From contig NZ_JBHRTA010000027.1 in NCBI RefSeq assembly GCF_042646065.1, positions 1-64,000 of the forward strand: a DNA stretch of 64,000 nucleotides, given 5' to 3'. Origin of the DNA: Parapedobacter deserti. GTDB taxonomy: Bacteria > Bacteroidota > Bacteroidia > Sphingobacteriales > Sphingobacteriaceae. Both the position numbers and the translations under genes were made by a program. How positions within the stretch are numbered: position 1 is the stretch's first letter; every line of letters starts with the position of its first letter. Below the pieces are notes generated by a model that was given only the letters and a program-made list of their open reading frames with translations, was not told where the DNA came from and ran no database searches. Of the stretch, positions 16,862 to 25,997 are shown in pieces.

Positions 16862-18538
16862 ATGAAACTTCGCTTTTTTAGCTCTTTGATTTTTTTAGTG
16901 GCGGTAGCTAACTCCTGTACGGACGACTTCCTGACGAAGCATCCGCTTGATAGCCCTGCCAGTTCCCAATTTTTCTCTAATGAAAAGGAATTGACCATGG
17001 CCATAAACAGCGCTTATCGCACGTTGTACTGGCTATCGGGAGATAATGTGCCCAACCAGCTATTTCTCGACGGCGCGACCGACTTGGTGTGGATAAGGGG
17101 AGCCTATGTGGATATGCAGGTGATCCAATCGGGTCAGTTTACGCCGCAAACGACCATGTTTAACAGCACGTGGTCATTTTATTATCAGGCAATAAGCCGC
17201 TGTAACAATATCCTGGACAATATGCACCGCGCGCAAGGACGGGTTTCGGAAACGTTTTACCAGCAGATCGAAGCACAGGCCAGATTTTTGAGGGCGTATG
17301 CCTACCATTACTTGGTTAACCTATACGGCGATGTGCCGCTGGTAACCAGCATGCTGGAACTGGATGAAGCGCAGATGCCGAAAACAGCACGGGCTACCGT
17401 GGTTGAACAGATGCTCGCTGACCTGGACTTCGCAGCGGCACATCTGCCCGATGCCTGGACTGGCAGTGATGAAGGGCGGATTACCCGGGGCGCGGCGTTG
17501 TCCCTAAAGGCACGGACGGCATTGTATGAGGGACTGTTCAAGACGGCGGCATCGGCGGCCGGAGAGGTCATTGCTTCCGATATTTACAGCATTTACCCCG
17601 ATTATGGAAACCTGTTTAAGTATGCCGGCGAGCATTCGCAGGAAGCCATTTTAAACATGCCTTTTTTATTGGAAGTACAAGCCGTACAGACACCGCGGTA
17701 TCTGGGGACACGTAGCGCTCCGGGCTACTCGGTGATCGTGCCTACTCAGACCATGGTTGATAGGTATCAAGCCACCGATGGAAAACAAATTGATGAGTCT
17801 GCCGTATATGATGCATCTAATCCATATGACAACCGTGATCCTCGCCTGGATCAATCCATTCTCCGGCCGGGCATGTGGTACAACGGCTACCTGTTCCAAA
17901 CGCATCCTGATGCGCGGACCACCGAAAGGAATGTGGGCGGTGTAATCAGCACAGTGAATAACTTGGAAGTGACCAATGCATATGCTACGTTTACCGGCTA
18001 TATCTGGAAGAAGTACTTTGACGAGGCGGATCTTCCTGCAAATGTAACGCGCTCGACACTTGATTTCATGCTGATACGCTATGCCGAAGTGCTGCTGACC
18101 TATGCCGAAGCCAAAATTGAACTGAACCAAATTGACCAGACGGTGGTGGACGCCATCAATGCCGTGCGGCAACGGCCCAGCGTAAACATGCCGGCGGCAA
18201 CGTTGTCGCTTACCCAGGAAGAATTGCGCCAGCTGGTTCGCTATGAACGTACGGTGGAACTTGCTGGGGAAGGCTTTCGGTTGTTTGACATCCGCCGGTG
18301 GAGGATCGCCGAACAAGTGCTTCCGGGAAATATGCTCGGCCGCCGCACGAAAGAACACTGGTATGATCCTGTCGTTCCTTCATTTAACGCGGCTGGCAAG
18401 CCGGTTTATAACAATGAAACAACCATTTTTCAAGTAATCAGTACCAATATATTCGATGCGTCAAAAAATTACCTATGGCCAATTCCTCAACGCGAGATTG
18501 ACTTGAATGGCGAGCTGGTACAAAATGACGGCTATTGA
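16862..18538 (+). CDS. SusD/RagB family nutrient-binding lipoprotein
   Basis: A 558-residue surface lipoprotein with signal peptide and lipobox-like VAVANSC. The family start TDDFLTKHPLDSPASSQFFS is followed by the TPR-rich body (FLRAYAYHYLVNLYGDVPLV). The C-terminal SusD domain carries RYAEVLLTYAEAKIELNQID, ERTVELAGEGFRLFDIRRWR and LWPIPQREIDLNGELVQNDG. It lies 10 bases after SusC and would cap the SusC barrel and bind the ligand. Confidence 0.95.
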   Translation: MKLRFFSSLIFLVAVANSCTDDFLTKHPLDSPASSQFFSNEKELTMAINSAYRTLYWLSGDNVPNQLFLDGATDLVWIRGAYVDMQVIQSGQFTPQTTMFNSTWSFYYQAISRCNNILDNMHRAQGRVSETFYQQIEAQARFLRAYAYHYLVNLYGDVPLVTSMLELDEAQMPKTARATVVEQMLADLDFAAAHLPDAWTGSDEGRITRGAALSLKARTALYEGLFKTAASAAGEVIASDIYSIYPDYGNLFKYAGEHSQEAILNMPFLLEVQAVQTPRYLGTRSAPGYSVIVPTQTMVDRYQATDGKQIDESAVYDASNPYDNRDPRLDQSILRPGMWYNGYLFQTHPDARTTERNVGGVISTVNNLEVTNAYATFTGYIWKKYFDEADLPANVTRSTLDFMLIRYAEVLLTYAEAKIELNQIDQTVVDAINAVRQRPSVNMPAATLSLTQEELRQLVRYERTVELAGEGFRLFDIRRWRIAEQVLPGNMLGRRTKEHWYDPVVPSFNAAGKPVYNNETTIFQVISTNIFDASKNYLWPIPQREIDLNGELVQNDGY

Positions 18539-18553
18539 TAACGAAATAACGAA

Positions 18554-20161
18554 ATGTTAAAATTGACGATGGAAAAATGGGTGGGGTGCTTACTGGTACT
18601 CAGTTGCGCATTGAATAGTGCGGCCCAGGAGATGGCTACCGGGTATGTCTTTGAAGATACCAACGGCAACCGCTTAAGGGAGGCCACCGAACCTGGGGTA
18701 CCAAAAGTACAGGTATCTAACGGGATACAGGTGGCTGAAACCGACGCAGAAGGCCGGTATGAACTGCCGGTGGGCGACGACAATGTGTTGTTTGTCATCA
18801 AGCCCGCGGGATACCGGGTGCCAACGGACACGAATAATCTCCCCCAATTCTATTACATCCATAAACCGAAGGGGTCGCCCACCTATCTGAAGTATAAAGG
18901 AGTGGCCCCCACAGGTCAGCTGCCCAAGTCTGTCGATTTTGCGCTGGTGCCGCAGGATGAGCCGGATTCCCTGCGCATGTTGATTTTGGCAGATCCGCAA
19001 CCCCGGGGTACTGATGAACTTTATTACTTGGATAAGAGTGTGATTGAAGAATTGCAGGGCAACAAGGAAGCATGGTTTGCCATTACTCTGGGCGATAATG
19101 TTAGTGATAATTTGGACTTGAACCGGCCATATCTGCAGTTAATCCGGAAGATAGGTTTACCGGTATATCACATTGTGGGTAATCACGACGCCAATCAGGA
19201 TGCACGGACGGATGAGGTAGCGGATGAGACGTTCGAGTCGTACTACGGTCCTGCCAACTACAGCTTGAACGTTGGCGATGTGCACCTTGTGCTTTTGGAT
19301 AACCTGATGTTTCCAGCCTATTCGGATGGCCAGGGCGGTGGCGCAGGCTTTCGGGAAGACCAGTTTCAGTTTATACACAACGACTTGCAATGGGTAGACC
19401 ATGATAAACTGGTTGTTTTGGCGTTCCACGTTCCACTGGCCGGTCTTCGAGACTCGGATCGGCAGCGGATTTTCAAACTGCTGGAGCCTTTCCCCAACCG
19501 GTTGATACTTTCGGGGCACACCCATGTGCAACGGCAGTATTTTTATACCGAGGAAGACGGCTGGAAAGGTCAGGGAGTATTGCATGAGTATAATGTGGGC
19601 GCAGCCTCCGGCAATTGGAACTCCGGGAAAATGAATGAACACGGCATGCCCGATGCCACCATGAGCGACGGTACGCCAAGGGGATACGCGTATGCGACCT
19701 TTTCCGGTAACCAATATGTCCTTGATTATCAAGTGGCGGGAAGGAACTCAGATCATCGTATGGGGATTTATATGCCCAAGGTATTGCCGGACCGGATTCC
19801 GCACGGTCGTTTCAATTCGGCCAGGGTGTATGTAAACTACTATCTTGGCGGCGAAGCCGATAGCCTTTGGTATCGGATAAACGAGGGGCCGTGGACCGCA
19901 TTAAAGCGCATAGTCGATTACGATCCGCACTACCTGGGCTTGCTTCAGGAATGGGACCGTAGTGATACCCTACTGGCGGGTAGAAGGCCTTCCAATGCGA
20001 GCAAGTCTTCCCACTTGTGGGTGGCTACCTTGCCGCCTGTCCATCTGATGGGAGACCACACTTTGGAGATACGCGTGAAAGATATGTTCGGGCGGTGGTT
20101 TACAGAGAAAAAGGCATTTCGAGTAGCGTCCTATAAGGAAATTCCAAATCATCAACAATAA
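18554..20161 (+). CDS. Secreted calcineurin-like metallophosphoesterase (N- and C-terminal flanking domains)
   Basis: A 535-residue exported enzyme. A signal peptide ending near CALNSAAQ precedes a beta-sandwich of the MetallophosN type (ATGYVFEDTNGNRLREATEP). The metallophosphoesterase core has DPQP (147-150), GDN (180-182), GNHD (209-212), FHVP (291-294) and GHTH (321-324). A C-terminal MetallophosC-like domain follows. The first motif has Gln where D-x-His is usual, so one metal ligand may differ. As last gene of the sigma/FecR/SusC/SusD operon, it suggests that this locus scavenges a phosphorylated compound (phosphodiester, sugar or lipid phosphate). The substrate is not known. ATG 18569 is an alternative start. 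Confidence 0.9.
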   Translation: MLKLTMEKWVGCLLVLSCALNSAAQEMATGYVFEDTNGNRLREATEPGVPKVQVSNGIQVAETDAEGRYELPVGDDNVLFVIKPAGYRVPTDTNNLPQFYYIHKPKGSPTYLKYKGVAPTGQLPKSVDFALVPQDEPDSLRMLILADPQPRGTDELYYLDKSVIEELQGNKEAWFAITLGDNVSDNLDLNRPYLQLIRKIGLPVYHIVGNHDANQDARTDEVADETFESYYGPANYSLNVGDVHLVLLDNLMFPAYSDGQGGGAGFREDQFQFIHNDLQWVDHDKLVVLAFHVPLAGLRDSDRQRIFKLLEPFPNRLILSGHTHVQRQYFYTEEDGWKGQGVLHEYNVGAASGNWNSGKMNEHGMPDATMSDGTPRGYAYATFSGNQYVLDYQVAGRNSDHRMGIYMPKVLPDRIPHGRFNSARVYVNYYLGGEADSLWYRINEGPWTALKRIVDYDPHYLGLLQEWDRSDTLLAGRRPSNASKSSHLWVATLPPVHLMGDHTLEIRVKDMFGRWFTEKKAFRVASYKEIPNHQQ

Positions 20162-20194
20162 GCTGTCGACCACTGCCGAGCAATAATCCGAATT

Positions 20195-20224
20195 CCCCTG
20201 CGGCCACTTCCCGCGGGGGGATTT
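20195..20224 (+). terminator. Terminator-like hairpin after the phosphoesterase gene
   Basis: CCCCTGCGG pairs with CCGCGGGG across a short loop, followed by GATTTAGTCTTTT. It ends the plus-strand SusC/SusD operon. Confidence 0.6.
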
Positions 20225-20303
20225 AGTCTTTTCCGCACGACCAAGGACACGCCTTTCATTTCAATCCCCCCCCAGATTCGTTGCGCCAGGAAGGATGCCC
20301 TAA

Positions 20304-20394
20304 CGTCGCGCTGCCCAACCACTTCAGGCGGGCCAGGGCCACATGCCGCTGTTTACGGCCGGCCGGAAAGGGTGCAATGTTTCGCGAAGTGTTT
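20304..20394 (+). pseudogene. Remnant of a DUF6266 gene
   Basis: About 90 bases closely match the 3' part of the DUF6266 gene at about 6970-7066. Shared blocks include CGCTGCCCAACCA, GGCCAGGGCCAC, CTGTTTACGGCCG, CGGAAAGGG and TCGCGAAGTGT. The translated frame is shifted (VALPNHF then lost) and there is no start. It is a relic of a second DUF6266 cassette, or of a recombination event, between the two convergent SusC/SusD loci. Confidence 0.82.
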
Positions 20395-20399
20395 GTTAA

Positions 20400-20440
20400 A
20401 ACCCCCTGCTTCCAGCGTGTCTTGCAGAAAGCAGGGGGTT
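20400..20440. terminator. Bidirectional terminator between convergent loci
   Basis: AACCCCCTGCT pairs perfectly with AGCAGGGGGTT across a 19-base loop. A short A-run precedes it (a U-tract for the minus strand) and TATT follows. It serves the minus-strand SusD gene and can back up the plus-strand operon. Confidence 0.85.
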
Positions 20441-20459
20441 ATTAGGTTACTGGTTCAAG

Positions 20460-22265
20460 TTAATTGCCATCATTGGCGGCACCATTTTCCCAACCGGGGT
20501 TTTGCGCCAATTGGGGATTCAGATTCAAAGCGTTCACCGGGATGGGGTACAGATACTGTTTTTCGCCCCACACTTTTTTCGAATCGTTATGGGTAAACCA
20601 GGCCAGGTAATACCCCTTGCCGTCACCCGCCGGATGAACCTGGATGATTTCGGCTGTCGGGTCCTGGCTAACCTGCACTTTGGCCATTGAGCCGTTGTTC
20701 GAATTCGCTTCGGCTGCAGCTAAGCCGGCCGCATCCGTATAATACACGACATCGTGTGTGCCATCATGGTCTACATCCAAAGGCTGGTTGATGCCGTCGA
20801 TATACATTCCTGTCCAGCTCTTTTTGAAGAGATCGCCCGCTTTCCAGCGGCGCACGTCGTCAAAACGGAAGCCTTCGAAGATAAGTTCGGTAGCCCGTTC
20901 TCGACGGATTTCCAGGATGACCGGATCGTTGATGGAAGGATAGTAGTTTTCCTGAAGATACGTGTCAACGATGGTAGGCTTGCCATGGATGCCTCCGGTG
21001 ATGCCCGCACGGGCCCGCAGTGCGCCGATGGTTTGTGCCCAGTCGCCATCTGTGAGTGTTCCCTGTTCAGCTTTCGCTTCCGCATAGTTGAGCAGGACTT
21101 CGCCAAACCGGATCAGTTGGAGGGCGTGGGTGCTTTCCGTCTGGCTGTCTCCGATGGTCGCGTCTACACTGAGCTTAATGGGCTGATAACCCAGGCGTGC
21201 GTAGCCGTTGAATACAGGAAGGGCCCGCCTACCTTCACGCATATATCCCGGGTATCGCAGTGTAGCCAGCAGGCGGGTATCGCGATTCTGGAACTCTTCG
21301 TAAAAGTTTTCGTATTGCCATCCGCTGCGCGAAGTATACGGCGTGCCATCTTGCTGCAGGTAGGTGTTGACAAACAAACGGATCAGGTTTAACCCGGTGC
21401 CAAATGTCTCGGAGGTCCACCGCCAGTTGGCATTGTGCCTGACACCCAGTGATGCACTCGACGCAATGGCCAGGATGGTTTCGGACGGCGGCGGGACATC
21501 GCTCGTAAATAATGCCCGGTAGTTGTTATGCAGCGATTTACCCGAATGCTGCATGACCTGGTAGGCGGCGTCTTCGGCTCGTTTCAGCCAAGTTTCAGCG
21601 GGCGTGACCAAGTTGAGGTTGTGGTATTTCCGGAAGGTTCCTTCAAATAGGCAAACGCGCGAGGCAAACGCGTAGGCCGCCCATTTCGTGATGAGGGAGC
21701 TCTGTTGTGCATCGGACGTCCGCGAGATGTGTTCGGCCGCAAATAGCAAATCCTCATACACATGTTCCATCACCACCTCGCGTGAATCGCGCGGGGCGTA
21801 TAAAATGTCGGTATCGGCAGGATCCAGCGGCCGGCCTACCCAGGGGACATCGCCGAAGCGGCGGACCTTCTCGTAATAAAACCAGGCCCGGAAAAAGCGG
21901 GCAAGCCCGATGTAGTTATTTCGGACATGCTCGGGGATGGACGGATCGGTGCAGTTGGCGATAAAGTAGTTGATGTTGCGGAGGTCTGCCCAGTTCCAAC
22001 CCGAGGAGTTGTTTTCGCTGAACGCGTTCAACAAAGTAAACCCGGAGAGCGTATTGGTAGCGCCATAGTCGACCAGGTTTTGCTCGACAATTGCTTGGTC
22101 TGTTGCGTTGGGCAACATATCATAAAAGGAGATGGAATAGGCCTGTAAACCCTCTTCTGAACTGAATATAGCGGTCTTTTCGATCTGCGTAACAGGCGAT
22201 TCGTCGAGTTTGCAGGCTGAAAACAGCAGCGCAAACACGGATATGGATACAAGATATTTTTTCAT
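20460..22265 (-). CDS. SusD/RagB family nutrient-binding lipoprotein
   Basis: A 601-residue lipoprotein: MKKYLVSISVFALLFSAC has a clear lipobox. The body has FFRAWFYYEKVRRFGDVPWV. The C-terminal part shows RFGEVLLNYAEAKAEQGTLT, RRERATELIFEGFRFDDVRR and YLYPIPVNALNLNPQLAQNP. It follows SusC by 18 bases on the minus strand. No enzyme gene follows it, so the ligand of this locus cannot be guessed from neighbours. Confidence 0.95.
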   Translation of the reverse strand: MKKYLVSISVFALLFSACKLDESPVTQIEKTAIFSSEEGLQAYSISFYDMLPNATDQAIVEQNLVDYGATNTLSGFTLLNAFSENNSSGWNWADLRNINYFIANCTDPSIPEHVRNNYIGLARFFRAWFYYEKVRRFGDVPWVGRPLDPADTDILYAPRDSREVVMEHVYEDLLFAAEHISRTSDAQQSSLITKWAAYAFASRVCLFEGTFRKYHNLNLVTPAETWLKRAEDAAYQVMQHSGKSLHNNYRALFTSDVPPPSETILAIASSASLGVRHNANWRWTSETFGTGLNLIRLFVNTYLQQDGTPYTSRSGWQYENFYEEFQNRDTRLLATLRYPGYMREGRRALPVFNGYARLGYQPIKLSVDATIGDSQTESTHALQLIRFGEVLLNYAEAKAEQGTLTDGDWAQTIGALRARAGITGGIHGKPTIVDTYLQENYYPSINDPVILEIRRERATELIFEGFRFDDVRRWKAGDLFKKSWTGMYIDGINQPLDVDHDGTHDVVYYTDAAGLAAAEANSNNGSMAKVQVSQDPTAEIIQVHPAGDGKGYYLAWFTHNDSKKVWGEKQYLYPIPVNALNLNPQLAQNPGWENGAANDGN

Positions 22266-22283
22266 CGTTCTTTGCTTTGAAAA

Positions 22284-25200
22284 TTAGTACGTTATGGAAA
22301 GCCCGAAAGAAATCGTTTTCATCAGCGGGTAACTGTTGCCCGCGCCCTGGATATAACTCGAATTCAGGTCGGAGTCGCTATCACCGGTAACGGAAGCTAC
22401 ATCCATAAAGTTTTTGGCGCGCTTATATAGGGGCGACCAGCTGGCCAGGTTTTCCGCGCTCATGTATACACGCACATTGCTGAATCCGGCTTTGGATACC
22501 CACGCAATCGGGAGCGTATAACCCGCTTGGAGGTTCCGCAGGCGGATGTACGCGATGCTTTGCAGATAGCGGTCATTCGGAACATGGTTGTTGGTATAAC
22601 CCAAGGTTCCGTTGTATTGCGAATACCGAGGCAGGTAAGCGTCCCGGTTGTCTTCCGTCCAGTAGTTGCCGAGGTGCCAAGCGGGTATCTGGTTGTAACC
22701 GCGGTTATATTGACCCCAAAATGCCGTTTCCTGCCCTGGATACCAGTCTTGCTTGCCGACTCCCTGGAAGAAGGCCGAAAAGAAGATGCCGGCCCAGTCT
22801 GCACCAAAGGTGAAGTTGTATTGGTACCGGGGTTCTGTATTGCCGATAATCGTCATGTCGCCCGGGTTGTCTACGGTCTGTTCGCCTTTGGTGATCATGT
22901 TGTCGGCACTGCCATCCCGGTTACGGATCTTCAGATCGCCTGCACGCCATACCGCATCGGCAGACGCGTTGAATAGGGTGTTGATGTATTCGCTGGGATC
23001 GGGATCTGACTGAAACAGGCCATCGGTTTCAAAACCCCAAAGCTCGCCGATGATCTGCCCGTCATAATGGTCCGTGAACCGCTTGGTGGGGTTGTTAAAC
23101 TTATTGATTTGGGATACATAGTCAAACAAACCGCCACGCACGTGATAGTTGAAAGGTTTGCCAGCAACCATAACCTGATCCTGCCAGCCGAGGGTAACCT
23201 CAAAACCTTTGGTGGTCATATCGGCATAATTTCCCTTGGGTGAAGCCGCTCCGAAAATATCGGGTAGGGTAGGACCGGCTACGTACATGTCGGTGGTTTT
23301 ACGGATGTAGTAGTCGCCGTTGAACCGGAGCTTGCCGTTTGCCATGCCGAACTCCAGCCCGATGTCTGTCGTGGTAGCCCGTTCCCAGGTCAGGCCATCA
23401 GGGATCGGGGCTGGAGCGCTCGTCCGTTTGTTAAGACCTCCATTCAGTACCCGGCCCGAGTTGTTGACGGTTAACAGCTCCAAAAATTGGTACGGCGAGA
23501 TGTTGCCGTTGCCCAATGACCCGTACGATCCGCGGAATTTGATATCTGAAAAAATGGCTTTGCTGACATTCCAGAAAGGCTCTTCGGACAAGCGCCAACC
23601 GGCGGATACCGAAGGGAAGAAACCCCACTGCTGGCTGGTAGGGAACCGCGAAGAACCATCGTACCGGCCATTGACTTCGATCAGGTAACGATCCTGGAAG
23701 GCATAGTTGAATCGGAAAAAATTGCCCATAATCCGCCAGTTGGTTGCACTTGCTCCCGGGGTAATGGAAGTACCTGTGGCTAGCTGTACGCTCTCGGCAT
23801 CTTCAAGCAGCAGCTGGTTACGGGATATACTGGATGCCTTATAACCCGATGTTTCGTAGTTCCAGCCGACCATGGCTTTTAGGTAGTGCTTATCAGCAAA
23901 GGTGTTTTCGTACTCGGCATATAGGTTGGATGCCGTGTACATGGTGTGGCTCGTCCATTCATGGATAGTGCCATTGATGTCGCCCAGGTAAGTCGGGGCT
24001 TGAGCATTGGCATTCTGGTAATAGGGAACTTTGACACGTTTCCAGAAGAAATCACGGTTGTCGTAGCGGAACGTGAAATCGCCATTGACCCGAAAGGTGT
24101 TGTCAAAAAAGTTGGTGGCTGCGGCAACGGTATTCCGGAATAAGCTTCTCGAGGTATTCTGGTAGTTGTTTCCGTCGATAAACGCCGCCAACGTAGAAGC
24201 TCCTCCCCGGGTATAGGTGCCATCAGGGTTATACAACGGCAGGGTGGGGAAGGCGCTCACTTCGATATATCGCTGGATATTAGCGCTTCGGCCCAGCGCG
24301 GAATAGGGCATGTGGTAACTGTTGTTTGAAAACTCCATGTTATTGGAGACATCCAGCCAGTCGTATGCTTTTAACGAGCCTTTTGCGCGAAGGTGGTGAG
24401 AGCGGTATTTGTCTGGGTCAAAATTGTAAAGACCGCCAAAATCGTAAATCCGGCCCGAAACATAAAAGTCGCCTTTCTCATTGCCGCCGGAAATGCTTAC
24501 GTTGTGGTCCTGGGTGGGTACCCGATCCTGGAACAGCATGCCCATCCAATCGGTATTGCTATAGTACTCGTAATTGCCGTCTGGCAATACAACCGTTTTC
24601 TCACCTTCGCCGGATGCTTTCCATTCGCGCATACGCGCTAGCCACTCATCGCTGTAAAACTGTGTGTTGTTGTTGATGGAGGTGGGCACGGTGCCTTGGC
24701 GATTATAATAGGCCATCCTGAAATGCTCCAGCCAAGTGACCCCATCGGTCACAAATTCGGGCGTCTGGGTAAGGCTTTGGAATCCGACGTTGCCCGTGTA
24801 GTTGATGGACGTCCGCCCTTTTTTGGGCTTTTTAGTGGTAATTAATACCACGCCGAAAGAGCCCCGGGCGCCGTAAATTGCTGCCGAAGCTGCATCTTTC
24901 AGAACCGTGACGCGATCGATGTCATTCGGATTCAGGAACGAAGGGTTGCTTTCAACTCCGTCGATTAACACCAGGGCACTCCCGCCCTGTCCGATAGATG
25001 TGGTGCCCCGCACATTGAATGATGAAGATCGTGTGGGTTTGCCGTCTTCCAGGGAAAGATTCAGGTTGGGAATAGCCCCCTGTAAAGCCTGCGTTACATT
25101 GGCCGTCGTACGGTTTTCAAAGACTTCGCTGCCGACCGACTCGACGGCGCCGGTAAGGTTTATCTTTTTTTGTTGTCCATAGCCAACGACAATGACCTCT

Positions 25201-25877
25201 TCCATATTGCTCACTACGGTGGGCATCGTGACGCGGATGGAGTTTGCTTGGCCTAATTTCACGACCTGACTTTCATAGCCGATGATCGAAAATTGCAGGA
25301 GATCATCGCCCGCGTCGACCTGGATCCGGAAATTGCCTTGCTGATTGGTCTCGCCCGCAGTGGCTCCTGAGGATAGCCTGATCGTTACCCCCTGCAGCGG
25401 CTCGCCGTTATCTGAAGTGACCGTACCGGAAATGGTCCGTTGCTGGCGGGCAGCGGGCTGTTTGGTTTCAGGTGCTATGCGTTTTGCGTCGTAGCGGATA
25501 AAAATATTGCGATCGACAATGGAAAACGTATAGGGCTTGTGAAGCAGTATGGTTTCGAGCGCCTCCTGCACACTGGCATCGGTGAGGTGTACATTTGCGC
25601 GCAACGATCCGAGTTCAGGGCTGTCATGAATAATGACAAACCCAGTCTGCTTTTTGATCGTTTGAAACAAATCAGCAAGCTTGCCGTTGGTTGCCTGTAA
25701 GGTGATGCGCTGTGCGACTCCCGCCAGGGAAGTCTGCAGAAAAATACAAGTCAACAATAATGCGGTATACCAAAAGCGCATGATGAGAATTTTAATTCGG
25801 TTGGGGGCTTTGCACCCGATGTTGGACGTTATTGCAAAACGTCCGAATTTCATTACATTTGTACTATTAGAGTTCAT
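22284..25877 (-). CDS. SusC/RagA family TonB-dependent outer-membrane receptor (with STN domain)
   Basis: A 1197-residue receptor. A long N-terminal leader ends in a signal peptide (FWYTALLLTCIFLQTSLAG). The STN domain is QRITLQATNGKLADLFQTIK. A carboxypeptidase-like domain (SGTVTSDNGEPLQGVTIRLS) is followed by the plug with VIVVGYGQQKKINLTGAVES, LVLIDGVESNPSFLNPNDID and VLKDAASAAIYGARGSFGVV. The barrel ends in ...TISFGLSITY. The STN domain and the FecR and sigma genes upstream on the same strand indicate ligand-induced expression. An ATG at 25781 (MRFWYTA) is an alternative start. Confidence 0.95.
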   Translation of the reverse strand: MNSNSTNVMKFGRFAITSNIGCKAPNRIKILIMRFWYTALLLTCIFLQTSLAGVAQRITLQATNGKLADLFQTIKKQTGFVIIHDSPELGSLRANVHLTDASVQEALETILLHKPYTFSIVDRNIFIRYDAKRIAPETKQPAARQQRTISGTVTSDNGEPLQGVTIRLSSGATAGETNQQGNFRIQVDAGDDLLQFSIIGYESQVVKLGQANSIRVTMPTVVSNMEEVIVVGYGQQKKINLTGAVESVGSEVFENRTTANVTQALQGAIPNLNLSLEDGKPTRSSSFNVRGTTSIGQGGSALVLIDGVESNPSFLNPNDIDRVTVLKDAASAAIYGARGSFGVVLITTKKPKKGRTSINYTGNVGFQSLTQTPEFVTDGVTWLEHFRMAYYNRQGTVPTSINNNTQFYSDEWLARMREWKASGEGEKTVVLPDGNYEYYSNTDWMGMLFQDRVPTQDHNVSISGGNEKGDFYVSGRIYDFGGLYNFDPDKYRSHHLRAKGSLKAYDWLDVSNNMEFSNNSYHMPYSALGRSANIQRYIEVSAFPTLPLYNPDGTYTRGGASTLAAFIDGNNYQNTSRSLFRNTVAAATNFFDNTFRVNGDFTFRYDNRDFFWKRVKVPYYQNANAQAPTYLGDINGTIHEWTSHTMYTASNLYAEYENTFADKHYLKAMVGWNYETSGYKASSISRNQLLLEDAESVQLATGTSITPGASATNWRIMGNFFRFNYAFQDRYLIEVNGRYDGSSRFPTSQQWGFFPSVSAGWRLSEEPFWNVSKAIFSDIKFRGSYGSLGNGNISPYQFLELLTVNNSGRVLNGGLNKRTSAPAPIPDGLTWERATTTDIGLEFGMANGKLRFNGDYYIRKTTDMYVAGPTLPDIFGAASPKGNYADMTTKGFEVTLGWQDQVMVAGKPFNYHVRGGLFDYVSQINKFNNPTKRFTDHYDGQIIGELWGFETDGLFQSDPDPSEYINTLFNASADAVWRAGDLKIRNRDGSADNMITKGEQTVDNPGDMTIIGNTEPRYQYNFTFGADWAGIFFSAFFQGVGKQDWYPGQETAFWGQYNRGYNQIPAWHLGNYWTEDNRDAYLPRYSQYNGTLGYTNNHVPNDRYLQSIAYIRLRNLQAGYTLPIAWVSKAGFSNVRVYMSAENLASWSPLYKRAKNFMDVASVTGDSDSDLNSSYIQGAGNSYPLMKTISFGLSITY

Positions 25878-25927
25878 ACAATTTTAGCCTATTACGGAAT
25901 TTGTTAAAATGGGAGCTCGTTCAATCC

Positions 25928-25955
25928 GCGTCTTCTGATTGCCGTCAGAAGACGC
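25928..25955. terminator. Perfect hairpin between fecR-like and susC-like genes
   Basis: GCGTCTTCTGA pairs perfectly with TCAGAAGACGC across a 6-base loop. It lies in the 120-base gap between the FecR stop and the SusC start (both minus strand). On the plus strand it is followed by TTTTA; on the minus strand there is no T-run. It could limit read-through from the regulator genes into SusC or stabilise the SusC/SusD mRNA. Confidence 0.65.
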
Positions 25956-25997
25956 TTTTACTCCGCTTGTCGATTTGGTGTGCTTCAGAAAAAGTTA

